Source: Saccharomycopsis malanga (Eukaryota; Ascomycota; Saccharomycetes; Ascoideales; Saccharomycopsidaceae). From it: a stretch of DNA of 64,000 nt. A model generated the notes under the pieces. It was not told the origin of the DNA. It did no database searches and saw nothing but the letters and a program-made list of their open reading frames with translations. Where the stretch lies: assembly GCA_004014935.1 (NCBI GenBank), contig CP025323.1, positions 2,619,001 to 2,683,000 of the forward strand. Direction: 5' to 3'. Numbering within the stretch: the first letter of the stretch is position 1; the number at the start of each line of letters is the position of its first letter. Shown in pieces: positions 26,699-36,383 of the stretch. The position numbers and the translations under genes were made by a program.

Positions 26699-27592
26699 AT
26701 GGTTGTGGGTGTTTTTGAAGAGACGTTTGCCGCGGCAAAGAGAGATGTATTAGAAAGCACACAAGAGCGGGAGAGAATGATATTAGCGGCTCGTGAGGTC
26801 ACGGCGTTTAGCAAGAAGTTTATCTTTGGGCTTCATCGGATTCCAGTGACTAAAGAGATAGATGTGCATTTACGGAAAACACTCATGGAACATTGGGTAA
26901 ATATGGCGTCTTCGTTAATTGTGATAGACGAGAACTTCCGAAGTGCCCGGCAGGCACATTTATACAGAGGCACTGTGAGCAATGCTCTTGAGGAGCTCAT
27001 TGAGGCGGTGTCGTTTGGGTATTATCTTCTACAAGATGATTTCATTACATACGAGACGTTAGTTGAGATTATCAAATGGATGTTGCTCAGCAGAAAAGGC
27101 CAATATTCAGGAAATGCTACTTCTGCCAAGAGAAGAAGAGAAAAATCTCTATCCAGCGCAAGTTATGTTAAAATAGATAAAGATATTTTAAATCATGCGT
27201 TTTTCTGTATGACAGGAATCAAGCTATATATTGACCAGGGGGATGTGAAAATAGATTCTGAGCTGATACAGTTGCATCAAGCATTAGATATTCCGTACCT
27301 CACGCGGATGGACCAGTTGATGGGGTTGATGGACCTTACTGGAGAGATGATGCGATATGCTATAAAGAATTTGACGTCCGGAACATCTGTTTCAGCAAGA
27401 TCAGTGAAAATTTCCCAAGATTTGAAGGAGTTCAATGTTTTGGTGCAAATGGCTCGAGAGAAAAATCCTAAAGTATTTAGTCATAAGTTCCAAGCCAAAC
27501 TCGATACTTTGAGTTCAAGTGTGTCGAAAGTGGAGAAGAGCATCTATGGTGTGTTTGTTCGAGAAGGTGAGACGGTAAATTCAAATATTTGA
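26699..27592 (+). CDS. Translin-associated factor X (TRAX) homologue
   Basis: A 297-residue translin-family protein. REVTAFSKKFIFGLHRI at about residues 38-54, ALEELIEAVSFGYYL at about 100-115, MDQLMGLMDLTGEMMRYAI at about 205-223 and a VEKSIYGVFVRE end correspond one for one to blocks in animal TRAX. The acidic residues of the TRAX nuclease site (Glu-Glu in ELIEA, and Asp/Glu in MDLTGE) are present, so activity is plausible. With translin, TRAX forms C3PO, an endoribonuclease acting in small-RNA and tRNA processing. The start is the ATG at 26699; upstream codons lack an ATG. Its last 12 bp overlap the end of ARV1. No translin gene is in the window. S. cerevisiae lacks this family. Confidence 0.82.
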   Translation: MVVGVFEETFAAAKRDVLESTQERERMILAAREVTAFSKKFIFGLHRIPVTKEIDVHLRKTLMEHWVNMASSLIVIDENFRSARQAHLYRGTVSNALEELIEAVSFGYYLLQDDFITYETLVEIIKWMLLSRKGQYSGNATSAKRRREKSLSSASYVKIDKDILNHAFFCMTGIKLYIDQGDVKIDSELIQLHQALDIPYLTRMDQLMGLMDLTGEMMRYAIKNLTSGTSVSARSVKISQDLKEFNVLVQMAREKNPKVFSHKFQAKLDTLSSSVSKVEKSIYGVFVREGETVNSNI

Positions 27593-28504
27593 ATGCTTTT
27601 TTATAGCGAGAAGCAAGTTGTAAACTGTAGAATGCAAATGGTTTATTTCGTTTTGAAGGAGAGCGGCAGCAGAATAAGAGGCAAACTCGGTAGAAGAAAA
27701 CGTTTTGGATAACGCAATAAGGATGACGGTGGAAGCGAATTTCTTGAAAACAAGAGCAACCAACACAGCAGAAATGCTTTGAAAAACAGTTAGAGATATT
27801 GTAATTCGAAGAGCTTCAATAAGAGTCAAGTTTGTGAAATAGTTGTTGATTAATGATGTGGATAATTGCGAATCATAGGGCCAGATCAACATGAGAATAG
27901 GATACAATTTAGTTCCTCCAGCTATGAGCACAGTGGTTGATATAGCTTCTTTGGAATACAAGATTTTAGACGTGCCATTGTGTTTCCTCAAGTCGTATTT
28001 GTAAATGAGCCAGACCAATGTTTGCACAACCAAATGGCCTACAACAAACTCGGAGATGCACTGGGCAAAGAAAAAAAAATACTGAACCATCGTGGACTGG
28101 CGTAGTATTATATTAAAAAGAATGGTGTTTTGCGGTTTAAGCTCTTCATAGGCCCAGTTCAAATATATTTCAAACAAGAGAAATGAGATGGTAAGCCGAA
28201 GAAATTGAGCATGGTGGGCCATCCAGTCCTTCACAAGATGTATCTGATGCTGTATATTGTACGCTTCTTGCTGTTCGTTGCTTGCTGGTGTTTGGCTATA
28301 ATGGAAAAGTAGTGTATTAAATATCAAATGTTTATAGGCCTGAGGCTTTAGTAGTAGAATGTCAATGAACAATATCACTAGATCAAACTCCACGTACTTG
28401 TCAGCAACCGCATTGCAATTGTTACAATAAGTAAGCTTGATGTAGCCATTAGAAAACTCTGTATATAAACTCGGAACCTCATTGGAGCATTCTACACAGA
28501 TCAT
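27581..28504 (-). CDS. ARV1: Arv1, ER sterol/lipid homeostasis protein
   Basis: A 307-residue membrane protein. The N-terminal Arv1 homology domain carries a zinc ribbon: CVEC at residues 3-6 and CNNC at about 27-30, followed by VADKYVEFDLVILFIDILLL. Several hydrophobic segments follow (for example LTISFLLFEIYLNWAY and STVILIALSKTF). Arv1 acts in the ER in sterol trafficking and GPI-anchor synthesis. The ATG at 28504 is the natural start. Convergent with TRAX, sharing a 12-bp palindrome at the stops. Confidence 0.9.
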   Translation of the reverse strand: MICVECSNEVPSLYTEFSNGYIKLTYCNNCNAVADKYVEFDLVILFIDILLLKPQAYKHLIFNTLLFHYSQTPASNEQQEAYNIQHQIHLVKDWMAHHAQFLRLTISFLLFEIYLNWAYEELKPQNTILFNIILRQSTMVQYFFFFAQCISEFVVGHLVVQTLVWLIYKYDLRKHNGTSKILYSKEAISTTVLIAGGTKLYPILMLIWPYDSQLSTSLINNYFTNLTLIEALRITISLTVFQSISAVLVALVFKKFASTVILIALSKTFSSTEFASYSAAALLQNEINHLHSTVYNLLLAIKKHSNI

Positions 28505-28677
28505 TATGCGTTGTTATTAACATTGGTTGATAAATAATTATCTCCATAATACTGTTTGTAGGCTTGGCTAATTTTCATTTTTCAATATGGTTGCTGTGCC
28601 GTTTTGATGGGTCTTTTAATCATATGTAAACCGATGAGTAGTAACATATATATTATTATAGTGCAATAACAGCAAAA

Positions 28678-30528
28678 ATGGCAGGTGAAAACTCAGCAGT
28701 TAGAAATACTGTACGTGCTGCTTGGTTGAAAAGATTTGGTGGAAATTTAAACAAGTCAGAAAATAGAAATAATGAAGAATTGAAAAATGAAAAATCGAAT
28801 AATGAAGAATTGACTAATAAACATGATGAGATTAAAGAATTAAATAATAAAGAATTGGTGAGAAAACGTCAGAAAAGTACAAAATTACAAGGCATCAAGA
28901 AACAGAAACAATTAAATTCAAAAGATGATGTTTATGTTTTGGATGAAACTGATGTTTCACTGTCGTCGCTGGAAAAAGAAGAGGATGATGATATTGAGAT
29001 TATATCGGAAAGAACCATTGCAATCTCAAAAAAACCAAATAATTTACAACAGATTGTTTCCCCAGTTAAAATGTTCAGAACAAATGTTCTTCCTCAGAAA
29101 GATACAATATCCATAATACGACTTTTTCCAAAGACTGTGTACAAGACTTATCAATTTTCCATGCAAATAGACTTGGATTTTTTCATTCCTATAGTAATGC
29201 TGAACACTCTAGAGCCGCCGGAGATGATATTTATTACCAAAGATCTATTTGCCCATGAAAAGTACAATGCCATGTCCCAGTTCCAAGGGAAATTAAAGTA
29301 TGTACATCTTCATTTACCGAAATGGACCCTCCACCACAGCAAAATGATGATAAACTTTCATAGCACTGGAATGGGAACTTCCGAAAAGTCTAATCTCTTT
29401 GTACAAATTGTTGTGATGACATGTAACATGACGTTCTTTGAGTTTTCTTACATGGGAAGCTGTTATTGGAAATCACCAATGTTGCCTTTAATGGAAGTCA
29501 GTAAGACTACAAATAAGCCCCAGCCGTTCAAAGATGATCTTATTACGTATCTTAAACAGTATAAACGGTCTGAGATCAACCTGTTAATTGAGGAGCTAAG
29601 TAAATATGACTTTAGCTCAATACAGGCAGATTTTATAGGCTGTGTGCCTGGCTCTGGTCATGATAGCAAAACGTTTGGTTATGGCAAATTGGATGCTGTG
29701 CTTACAAAATACAACTTGAAGCAGCCCCCACCAACAAAAAGAACCAAACCTTTTCAAATACTATCGCACATGTCCTCAATGGCTGGTCCTTACAAGTATA
29801 AACCAGAACCCAGCAACATTTTTACCCATATCATCTGTCCCATAGCAGCAGGTTTAAAGTTCCCACTAGCTGCCGGTGCCGCAGCACTCAAACAGAATAA
29901 GGAAAACTTTAATCCTATAGTGTTATTTCCTACAAAGAAAGATATCTTAAGAGCCGAGGGAGGTCCTCGATTGACAGGATCATTTATTTTCCATAATACA
30001 AGCACACAAGCGGGAAAGGAGCAATACAATAGTCTAACTAAAGACATCTTTTACAAAAGAGACATTGCTAACGAGCAGCGAAGCCATCCTGAGGGATACA
30101 AGGAAAAATTTATCAATAATCATACCAAGGTGTATATGTGCAGTGACGACTATTCAGAGGGTACAAGCGAAACCGGCGCCAAGTGTGTGACATTCAACAG
30201 TCTTAAATGGTTCATGATGGGCTCGTTTAACTTGAGCAAAAGTGCGTGGGGACAGCCTGGCTCTAATGGAAGTTGGAAAGGTGGGAACTGGGAGGTCGGG
30301 GTTGTAATTCATCCCGAACATTATCGAGACCAATTTAAAGATAAAAATGTGATTTTAAGACCCGTTTGGAATACAAATAATTACAATAAGGACAGTACAG
30401 GACGTACTTTGGGCGGTTCCGACAATGAAAATCAAATAAATATCCCAATAAGGCTTCCATTTGGGTTTCCAGTAATTAAATGCCAACCCGATTTGGATGA
30501 GGTATTTACCGAACAAGACCTTGCGTGA
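28678..30528 (+). CDS. TDP1: Tyrosyl-DNA phosphodiesterase 1
   Basis: A 616-residue nuclear repair enzyme that removes topoisomerase I (and other adducts) from DNA 3' ends. Both HKD-type catalytic motifs are present: LHHSKMMI at about residue 220 and NHTKVYM at about 480, the latter followed by MMGSFNLSKSAWGQP, the C-terminal active-site block. VQIVVMTCNMTFFEF matches the family's SANL-type region. The N-terminal ~140 residues are Lys/Asn/Glu-rich and disordered, with EDDDDIEIISER-type acidic stretches. Somewhat longer than the S. cerevisiae enzyme (544). ATG at 28678. Confidence 0.9.
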   Translation: MAGENSAVRNTVRAAWLKRFGGNLNKSENRNNEELKNEKSNNEELTNKHDEIKELNNKELVRKRQKSTKLQGIKKQKQLNSKDDVYVLDETDVSLSSLEKEEDDDIEIISERTIAISKKPNNLQQIVSPVKMFRTNVLPQKDTISIIRLFPKTVYKTYQFSMQIDLDFFIPIVMLNTLEPPEMIFITKDLFAHEKYNAMSQFQGKLKYVHLHLPKWTLHHSKMMINFHSTGMGTSEKSNLFVQIVVMTCNMTFFEFSYMGSCYWKSPMLPLMEVSKTTNKPQPFKDDLITYLKQYKRSEINLLIEELSKYDFSSIQADFIGCVPGSGHDSKTFGYGKLDAVLTKYNLKQPPPTKRTKPFQILSHMSSMAGPYKYKPEPSNIFTHIICPIAAGLKFPLAAGAAALKQNKENFNPIVLFPTKKDILRAEGGPRLTGSFIFHNTSTQAGKEQYNSLTKDIFYKRDIANEQRSHPEGYKEKFINNHTKVYMCSDDYSEGTSETGAKCVTFNSLKWFMMGSFNLSKSAWGQPGSNGSWKGGNWEVGVVIHPEHYRDQFKDKNVILRPVWNTNNYNKDSTGRTLGGSDNENQINIPIRLPFGFPVIKCQPDLDEVFTEQDLA

Positions 30529-30847
30529 CTTTAGTTCCTTGGGAAGAATATAAATGTTACTCAGTGATGGTGATTTGGGAAGAGCTTTATACTTGGAAAG
30601 CTTGATGGCTTATAAACGGAACCTAAATATGTAGCCATTCAAAGTTCTTTCAAAGGCAACGGTATAATCTTTCATATGACATGGTATATGAAAGACCGGG
30701 CAAGATACCAACCTGGAAGAACCTTTGTATGTCCATTGGGAGGCAACATGTCTGTTATCACAACTAAGAATAAAGCTATTTTATAAGAAGCATATATCGC
30801 AGCTATTATTTGAATTTCCTTTAATCAAAGTATTCAACCTTACAATC

Positions 30848-31096
30848 ATGCAACGAAGAACCAATAAAGTGCCACGTGCAATAAACTTGGAATCAATTGA
30901 CGTTGATGGAAACAGAGGGAGGAAAGCTAACAGAAAACCCAAACCAACTTCGCTATGGTATTGCTGTCATTGCACCCAGCAAAACAAATTGCAATTTGAA
31001 TCGGTTTCCAGGGAATATCGACACGGGGTGTCGGAATGCAAACGATGTGGTCATGATGCCTGTCGAATTTGCCGTTTTACTAAGGAATACCAATAG
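30848..31096 (+). CDS. Mini zinc-module protein H (82 aa), outside the cluster
   Basis: An 82-residue protein 23 kb from the main cluster with the same layout: a basic leader (RRTNKVPR, then GRKANRKPKP) of about 37 residues, WYCCHC, a spacer of about 21 residues, CKRCGHDACRIC, and seven final residues. The upstream frame contains another ATG at 30725, but the ATG at 30848 gives a leader like those of proteins A and C and is preferred. It lies downstream of TDP1 on the same strand. Function unknown. Confidence 0.72.
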   Translation: MQRRTNKVPRAINLESIDVDGNRGRKANRKPKPTSLWYCCHCTQQNKLQFESVSREYRHGVSECKRCGHDACRICRFTKEYQ

Positions 31097-31677
31097 TTTT
31101 TTAAAAGCAATTTCGTAGCTTACTTGTTTATTATTGATGAACGTTTATGATACTCATTTGATTGGTATTTCAAGTTACTACTAACCTAATGCTTCTTCTC
31201 AGAAAGCCATAAAATTACATATTTCAATAAATATACAATTCACATGGTTTGTAGAATCAGTAGTACATATTAATTGATGAACATAACGAGTTGTGCTACT
31301 AGAAAGACGCTTTACAGTCATATCAATATCTATGAATAAACAACACATATCCCTTACAAGTGATTCATTCTTGCCATCAATGGGCTTATATACCATCACC
31401 TACCATATACCTTTTTAACTTTTTTCATTTACAAATCACCATAATAACTCGCTTCTTTTCAGCCCCTTCAGCCATTTAATTACGACCTGTTCCATACTAG
31501 AATGAGCACCGCCACAGGACGCGTCTTAGTTTTCCTGTAACAGAGAGCGGCGCACCAGCCACACTGCGAAAAAAGGTATGGCCAAGTTTCCTTCTGATGA
31601 GGAAACGGTGTTTATGGCATGATTTATTCCACGAGCTAAGCTTATTCTGAACAGGCCAAGGAATTGTGGAAGACAGG
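31097..31677. other. Intergenic region upstream of AVL9
   Basis: No gene supported. A TACTAAC followed about 20 bp later by TTCTCAG near 31180-31204 looks like a splice acceptor, but no donor or exon fits. A 66-codon minus-strand frame at 31199-31399 has no recognisable motif. Confidence 0.4.
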
Positions 31678-34600
31678 ATGGGCAAAGGAAAAGGCAAGCG
31701 CAAGGCTCCAGCGAAAGCCAAAGGTCCAGATCAAAAGGTGTTGAGTCCAAAGATGAATGATTTGAAGAATATATTTGAGGCTCTGAATCAGCTGGAAAAT
31801 GTAAATCAGATCAAACCAAAAAAGCTCAATTTTCAAAAGAGTACACTGGGGGTTGAGAAAAATGTTTTGAGTGCAAAGGAGAGCGAAGATCAAACCATAT
31901 TGCAGAGTGACGAAAGTTTGAAAAATCAGGATACTTTGTTAGATGAAGTAACTGCAAGTAAAAACGATGAAAAGTCTTTCATACCAACTACCAGTGGTGA
32001 TGAGCAGTTTGAGGAGGAATCAGATTATAGTAAATTAAAGAAAAAAGATGACGATTCAAAAATTGATGATGCATTAGTAAAGAATGGTTTAGATGAAAAG
32101 GAGAACCATTCAAATGATGATGACGTTGATGATGATATTGATGACGATATTGGCAGCGACGATGAGGACGATTTTGTATTCGAGACGTCCAAAAGTAGCG
32201 TTGCCCCTGATGATGACATGTCAAAAAATACCAATAAACAACAGATAAGTAATTCTACAGAAAATTCTACAGGAAATTCTACAGAAAATTCTACGGAAAA
32301 TGAACAATCAAAATTCAACACTTATGAACAGCCAATATCTACCCAGAATGAGCTTTCTGAGGACAGCGGGGAGGAAGATTTTGTGTTTGAACAACCATCT
32401 TCAAGAACCAAAAGCGTTGATAGAAGTAAAAGTCAAGATAGCATAGTATCTGAAATACGAAACAACAGCACCTCTTCAGCTAGCTTTGAAGATACCAAAG
32501 AGAATTTAGACCAAGTCAGTGTGGAAGATGTAAAAAATGATTCAAAGAAAGTTGATATTGGAGAGGTAAAGAAGGATCTGGAACAGATCAGTCCTAAAGA
32601 AATTGAAGAAGATTCGAGAAAATCCGAACAGGAAAGCGCTCCTGATACCGTAAGATTTGATGCCCTATCAACACTGTATTCTGAACAGCATTCGAGACCG
32701 GTTTCTAGTAGCTTTTCGCCAGCTTTGGAGGATGCCGAGTTGAATGTTAATCCTTTTATTGAGCAAGCCAATGATGCGAAAGTAGTTGATTCCATAGTAG
32801 GTGGATCGTTAGCCATTGATTCTGCTGAACAAGAGAATCCATGGGATTCAAAGCAAGAGTCAAATGGCGCAAAGGGTTTTGAAGATGTTGAGGATCAAAA
32901 TATCAAAATATCTAAAGATAGTGAAGAACATTTTGAAACTAGGGAAGCGTCAAAGATGGAAACAGTAAATATAGAAGAACTGCTGCAAAAGGAGTCTTCA
33001 AATAAAGAAATTATCTTAGATTCTTCGAACAAGGGGGATTCTTCAAGTATTGAAGACTCTTTTAGTCAGAAAGATTCTTCAAATAAACAATTCTTGGATA
33101 AAGAAACATCTTCAAAGAAACTACAGTCACACACAGCTGAAGAAACGCCTACTACAGAACTTAGTGAAACAAATAAACCAACAGCGAATTTCAATAAAAA
33201 CCATAGGAAACCTCCTTCCAATACATCCATTATTGGAATTGGATTACAAGAACCTGCCAAACCATCACCTGCTAAAACGTTTTCTTCCAAGCAGAAAAGA
33301 ATAAAATCACCTCTATTCAAACAATCACCACTATTCAGCAAGTCGCCTACCTTTTCAATGGTGTCATCGCCTGTTCTGGAGCAAAGTTACAATGCTGCGG
33401 GCAACCTACGCCATTCGCCAGACCTGTCGTTTTCGCTGCCGGCTCCAATGTCGCCTACAACTAGAGAACGTGCTACTGCTGAGATCAGACAGTTATACAG
33501 CACTAGAGGTACCAAGTCTGTGATACTGAACGATTTGCCATTGCCGTTTAATGCGCTCAATAGGAACAAGTTCCCAGATAGTGCTGTGTTTGATCCTCTG
33601 AAAAGTATTGTCTTTGCAGTGTGTCTCTGTGATTTCAACCACATTAGAGGGCCGGAGGTGGAGTACTGGATCGATGAGAACGGTCCTGTTGACATCAGCG
33701 AGTCCCCAGAGACTCTCAAAGAGCTCAGCGACAAGTGGCCAACGTTGCCGTTCCAAGCATTGCCTGACGGATCGCACGAGTTTGAAGAAACATTTTCATA
33801 TTTCAATGTTTTATATAATGAGCGTGAGGGAACCACTCTCAACAGCATCTGCGATGTTGGTCAACATCACAAGCTAGAGTCGCTCCAGACCACCGATCCA
33901 GATTTCAGCAGTCCAGTGTTGGATAAACATCTCAAGGAGAAATCAGAATCAGAAACGCCTGCACGTGAATTAATACGGTTCAATGAGAGTGTAACTACAC
34001 TTTGGGGTATTGCCTGTATCAGGCAAATTGCCACGGAGGACTTGGAAGAGAAAGGTGTTGGTGTGACGCGGACATCTGTACAGAAATCCATTGTAATTCT
34101 CTGCAGACAGCCGATCTTTGGCCAACTAAAGGAAAAATTGAGCATCATCACCAAATCATTGTTTCTCCAAAAAGACTTTCGTGATAAAACTGTTTTGAAA
34201 ATGCTTTACGACAACTTGGTAAGCCTCTACTCGCCTAGTGTTGAAAAACAGCAGCAGGCCGTAGCAAGTTCAAGCAATACAAATGCAGGTATCAACAGTG
34301 TGCTACGTGAGAACGATTTCTACGTTGGATTATCATTGAAGGAGTTTATTCACAGTTTCAAACGAAATGCTTTGGTGGTTTTCAAAGCTCTTTTGTTGGA
34401 AAAAAAGCTACTTTTTTTCAGCAAGGATATTGAAAAGTTGTGCAATGTGCAATTTTCGTTGGTGTCATTGATTCCAAATCTTATTACAAACCTCAATGAC
34501 TGTGGATCTCCGTTCCTAGCGTTCAACGAGCTCAATTTATCGAAATCACTCAATTTGAAGACATCAAATCGCTATTCGTTGCTTTCGTTTGTTGGTCTCC

Positions 34601-35664
34601 CGCTTCAGATATTTGGTTTCCACGGCATCTTCAATCCATACACACCACTCCAACAACTTGACGACATCCGACGTGCTGACAAGATTGACCATTATGTGAT
34701 TGGAACATCTAATGATTTGCTTCTTGGCCAGAAAGAACTGTATTGCGACGTGTTCGTCAACTTGGACACCGCAACAGTGGAGTTTGTCAATAAAGACTTG
34801 CAGGGAGCACTCACGCTAAGTGCTCATGACAAAAAATTCATAGACTTGGTCACACGAAACGTTGACCACTTCTATTTCAACAGCGACGAGGAAACCAGTT
34901 TCTACGGCTCCGAGGATTACATTCGACTTTTGTTTGAAGATTATTTGCTAGGCTTATTGTCGTCCAGTAAATACGACAAATTTCTTAACAGACTCGGGGT
35001 GAAAACCACGTTTGCGTCTCACACGCCCTCGCCACAACGGAATCCTATAGTCAACCAATCAATGCTTGTACCGAATGTTGAGCTCGACAACATCAGAAAC
35101 TTTAATATTAGCTTTTTTGAAAAGTGGATTGCAACCTCAAATTATAAAACATTCGACCGTTTCACAGACAACGAGATTTTCTACATTTTCGAACCACTCC
35201 ACGTGGCATCTACCGAAAGCTTCCGGAAACAACAGGACGACTTTGACAAGAACCATGGCCGCAGCAACTTCATAGAAGGCCTCAGCTATTTACGTGCCAA
35301 TGTCCAGAACCGTATCCTGAACAATTTGATCAACCGGTCGTCCAACACCCAAACACCAAACCCAGACAACGCCCCAGACACAACTGAGGGCTCTGCACTT
35401 TCGACCCCACGGCAAATGAGTGATGCTCAGTCTCTACATAGCCTGGCATCTGCTGAACGAGGCACTGGCAAGCCTCTCAAGTATGCTACGTTAGAATCAG
35501 GCTCATTTTCGCTTGATGATTTGACCATTTTGAACTCAATCAACGACGAGATCGAAATGAGTCATCCTATCAATCGCCCAGCTACAAAAAACAAGGACGC
35601 AAGCCCTGCTGCTAACCAGAAGGGCTCTTGGATGTCGTCCTGGAGCTCGTGGGTCAAACGATGA
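31678..35664 (+). CDS. AVL9: Avl9, post-Golgi transport protein with long acidic N-terminal extension
   Basis: A 1328-residue protein. The Avl9 domain begins at about residue 642 (FAVCLCDFNHIRGPEVEYWI) and continues through LWGIACIRQI, IVILCRQPIFGQLKEKLSII and LLFFSKDIEKLCNVQFSLVS to about residue 1190. S. cerevisiae Avl9 is about 764 residues and starts at this point, whereas here about 640 residues of acidic, Ser/Asn/Asp-rich disordered sequence precede it in one uninterrupted frame. SPLFKQSPLFSKSPTFSMVS near 545-565 holds repeated SP sites typical of cyclin-dependent kinase targets. The ATG at 31678 is preferred over an upstream GTG. Avl9 acts in exocytic carrier formation at the Golgi; it has a DENN-like fold. 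Confidence 0.85.
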   Translation: MGKGKGKRKAPAKAKGPDQKVLSPKMNDLKNIFEALNQLENVNQIKPKKLNFQKSTLGVEKNVLSAKESEDQTILQSDESLKNQDTLLDEVTASKNDEKSFIPTTSGDEQFEEESDYSKLKKKDDDSKIDDALVKNGLDEKENHSNDDDVDDDIDDDIGSDDEDDFVFETSKSSVAPDDDMSKNTNKQQISNSTENSTGNSTENSTENEQSKFNTYEQPISTQNELSEDSGEEDFVFEQPSSRTKSVDRSKSQDSIVSEIRNNSTSSASFEDTKENLDQVSVEDVKNDSKKVDIGEVKKDLEQISPKEIEEDSRKSEQESAPDTVRFDALSTLYSEQHSRPVSSSFSPALEDAELNVNPFIEQANDAKVVDSIVGGSLAIDSAEQENPWDSKQESNGAKGFEDVEDQNIKISKDSEEHFETREASKMETVNIEELLQKESSNKEIILDSSNKGDSSSIEDSFSQKDSSNKQFLDKETSSKKLQSHTAEETPTTELSETNKPTANFNKNHRKPPSNTSIIGIGLQEPAKPSPAKTFSSKQKRIKSPLFKQSPLFSKSPTFSMVSSPVLEQSYNAAGNLRHSPDLSFSLPAPMSPTTRERATAEIRQLYSTRGTKSVILNDLPLPFNALNRNKFPDSAVFDPLKSIVFAVCLCDFNHIRGPEVEYWIDENGPVDISESPETLKELSDKWPTLPFQALPDGSHEFEETFSYFNVLYNEREGTTLNSICDVGQHHKLESLQTTDPDFSSPVLDKHLKEKSESETPARELIRFNESVTTLWGIACIRQIATEDLEEKGVGVTRTSVQKSIVILCRQPIFGQLKEKLSIITKSLFLQKDFRDKTVLKMLYDNLVSLYSPSVEKQQQAVASSSNTNAGINSVLRENDFYVGLSLKEFIHSFKRNALVVFKALLLEKKLLFFSKDIEKLCNVQFSLVSLIPNLITNLNDCGSPFLAFNELNLSKSLNLKTSNRYSLLSFVGLPLQIFGFHGIFNPYTPLQQLDDIRRADKIDHYVIGTSNDLLLGQKELYCDVFVNLDTATVEFVNKDLQGALTLSAHDKKFIDLVTRNVDHFYFNSDEETSFYGSEDYIRLLFEDYLLGLLSSSKYDKFLNRLGVKTTFASHTPSPQRNPIVNQSMLVPNVELDNIRNFNISFFEKWIATSNYKTFDRFTDNEIFYIFEPLHVASTESFRKQQDDFDKNHGRSNFIEGLSYLRANVQNRILNNLINRSSNTQTPNPDNAPDTTEGSALSTPRQMSDAQSLHSLASAERGTGKPLKYATLESGSFSLDDLTILNSINDEIEMSHPINRPATKNKDASPAANQKGSWMSSWSSWVKR

Positions 35665-36383
35665 TGCTATATAGTGAATAAACAGGCTACTTGAGCGTCT
35701 ATGTAGTTTCCAATATAGTGGCTGCATTGGAAGGAGTCTAAGAGCACTTTTATTCAATAAGATTACGTGTTAACCAACAAAAAGCTGACTAAATAACATT
35801 CTTGTAACGTGATTGTAACATTACAAAGCGTAATCACATAAAACAGTAAATTTTGTCCTATCAAGATTAGTTAAGCTTTAGGAGACAGGCCAATAAGGTT
35901 GTTATTGGGAAATGAAACGGATCAAGAACAAGTAGAAAGAATGAAAGGAAAAAAATACTTTTAAGTAGCAATTAGCGCAGTGTAGTAAAACAGAAAAGTC
36001 TCATTTAATAGACAAGGCTGCTCTAGACAAAAATGTAGATTCGGGTAGGTCAGTTAAGCATAACCTATCAAGCCAACAAAATTGACAAAAAGTAGTAAAG
36101 CGTTTGAACAACTAGCAAAATAAAATAAAACTACACATTTAGTCAGCCAGCCCTACTGCTAAAAATACACTATCAAGCTACATATAAGTGAATCTCAAAA
36201 AGATAATAAATCAAGTTGCATCCTGTCTGTTCCCTAAAATAGCCAAAACTAACCACTTGTATCCATATCACCCATAATTATTCGTTCAAAGATTGATATT
36301 TATTACCCTGATTTGAAATATTATATAAGTCTATATAGTGAAGGGTTGATATATTCATTAAGAACTAAGAAAGAGCTCCAAGT
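35665..36383. other. Intergenic region AVL9-36.4 kb gene
   Basis: About 720 bp, AT-rich, with nothing recognised. A TATATAAG stretch at about 36322 may be the TATA element of the next gene. Confidence 0.4.

Noticed and set aside
31180-31204. Branch point and acceptor of an intron (TACTAAC, then TTCTCAG)
   Set aside because: No donor site joins it to a coding exon; the nearest GTATGT (about 30727) would skip gene H entirely.
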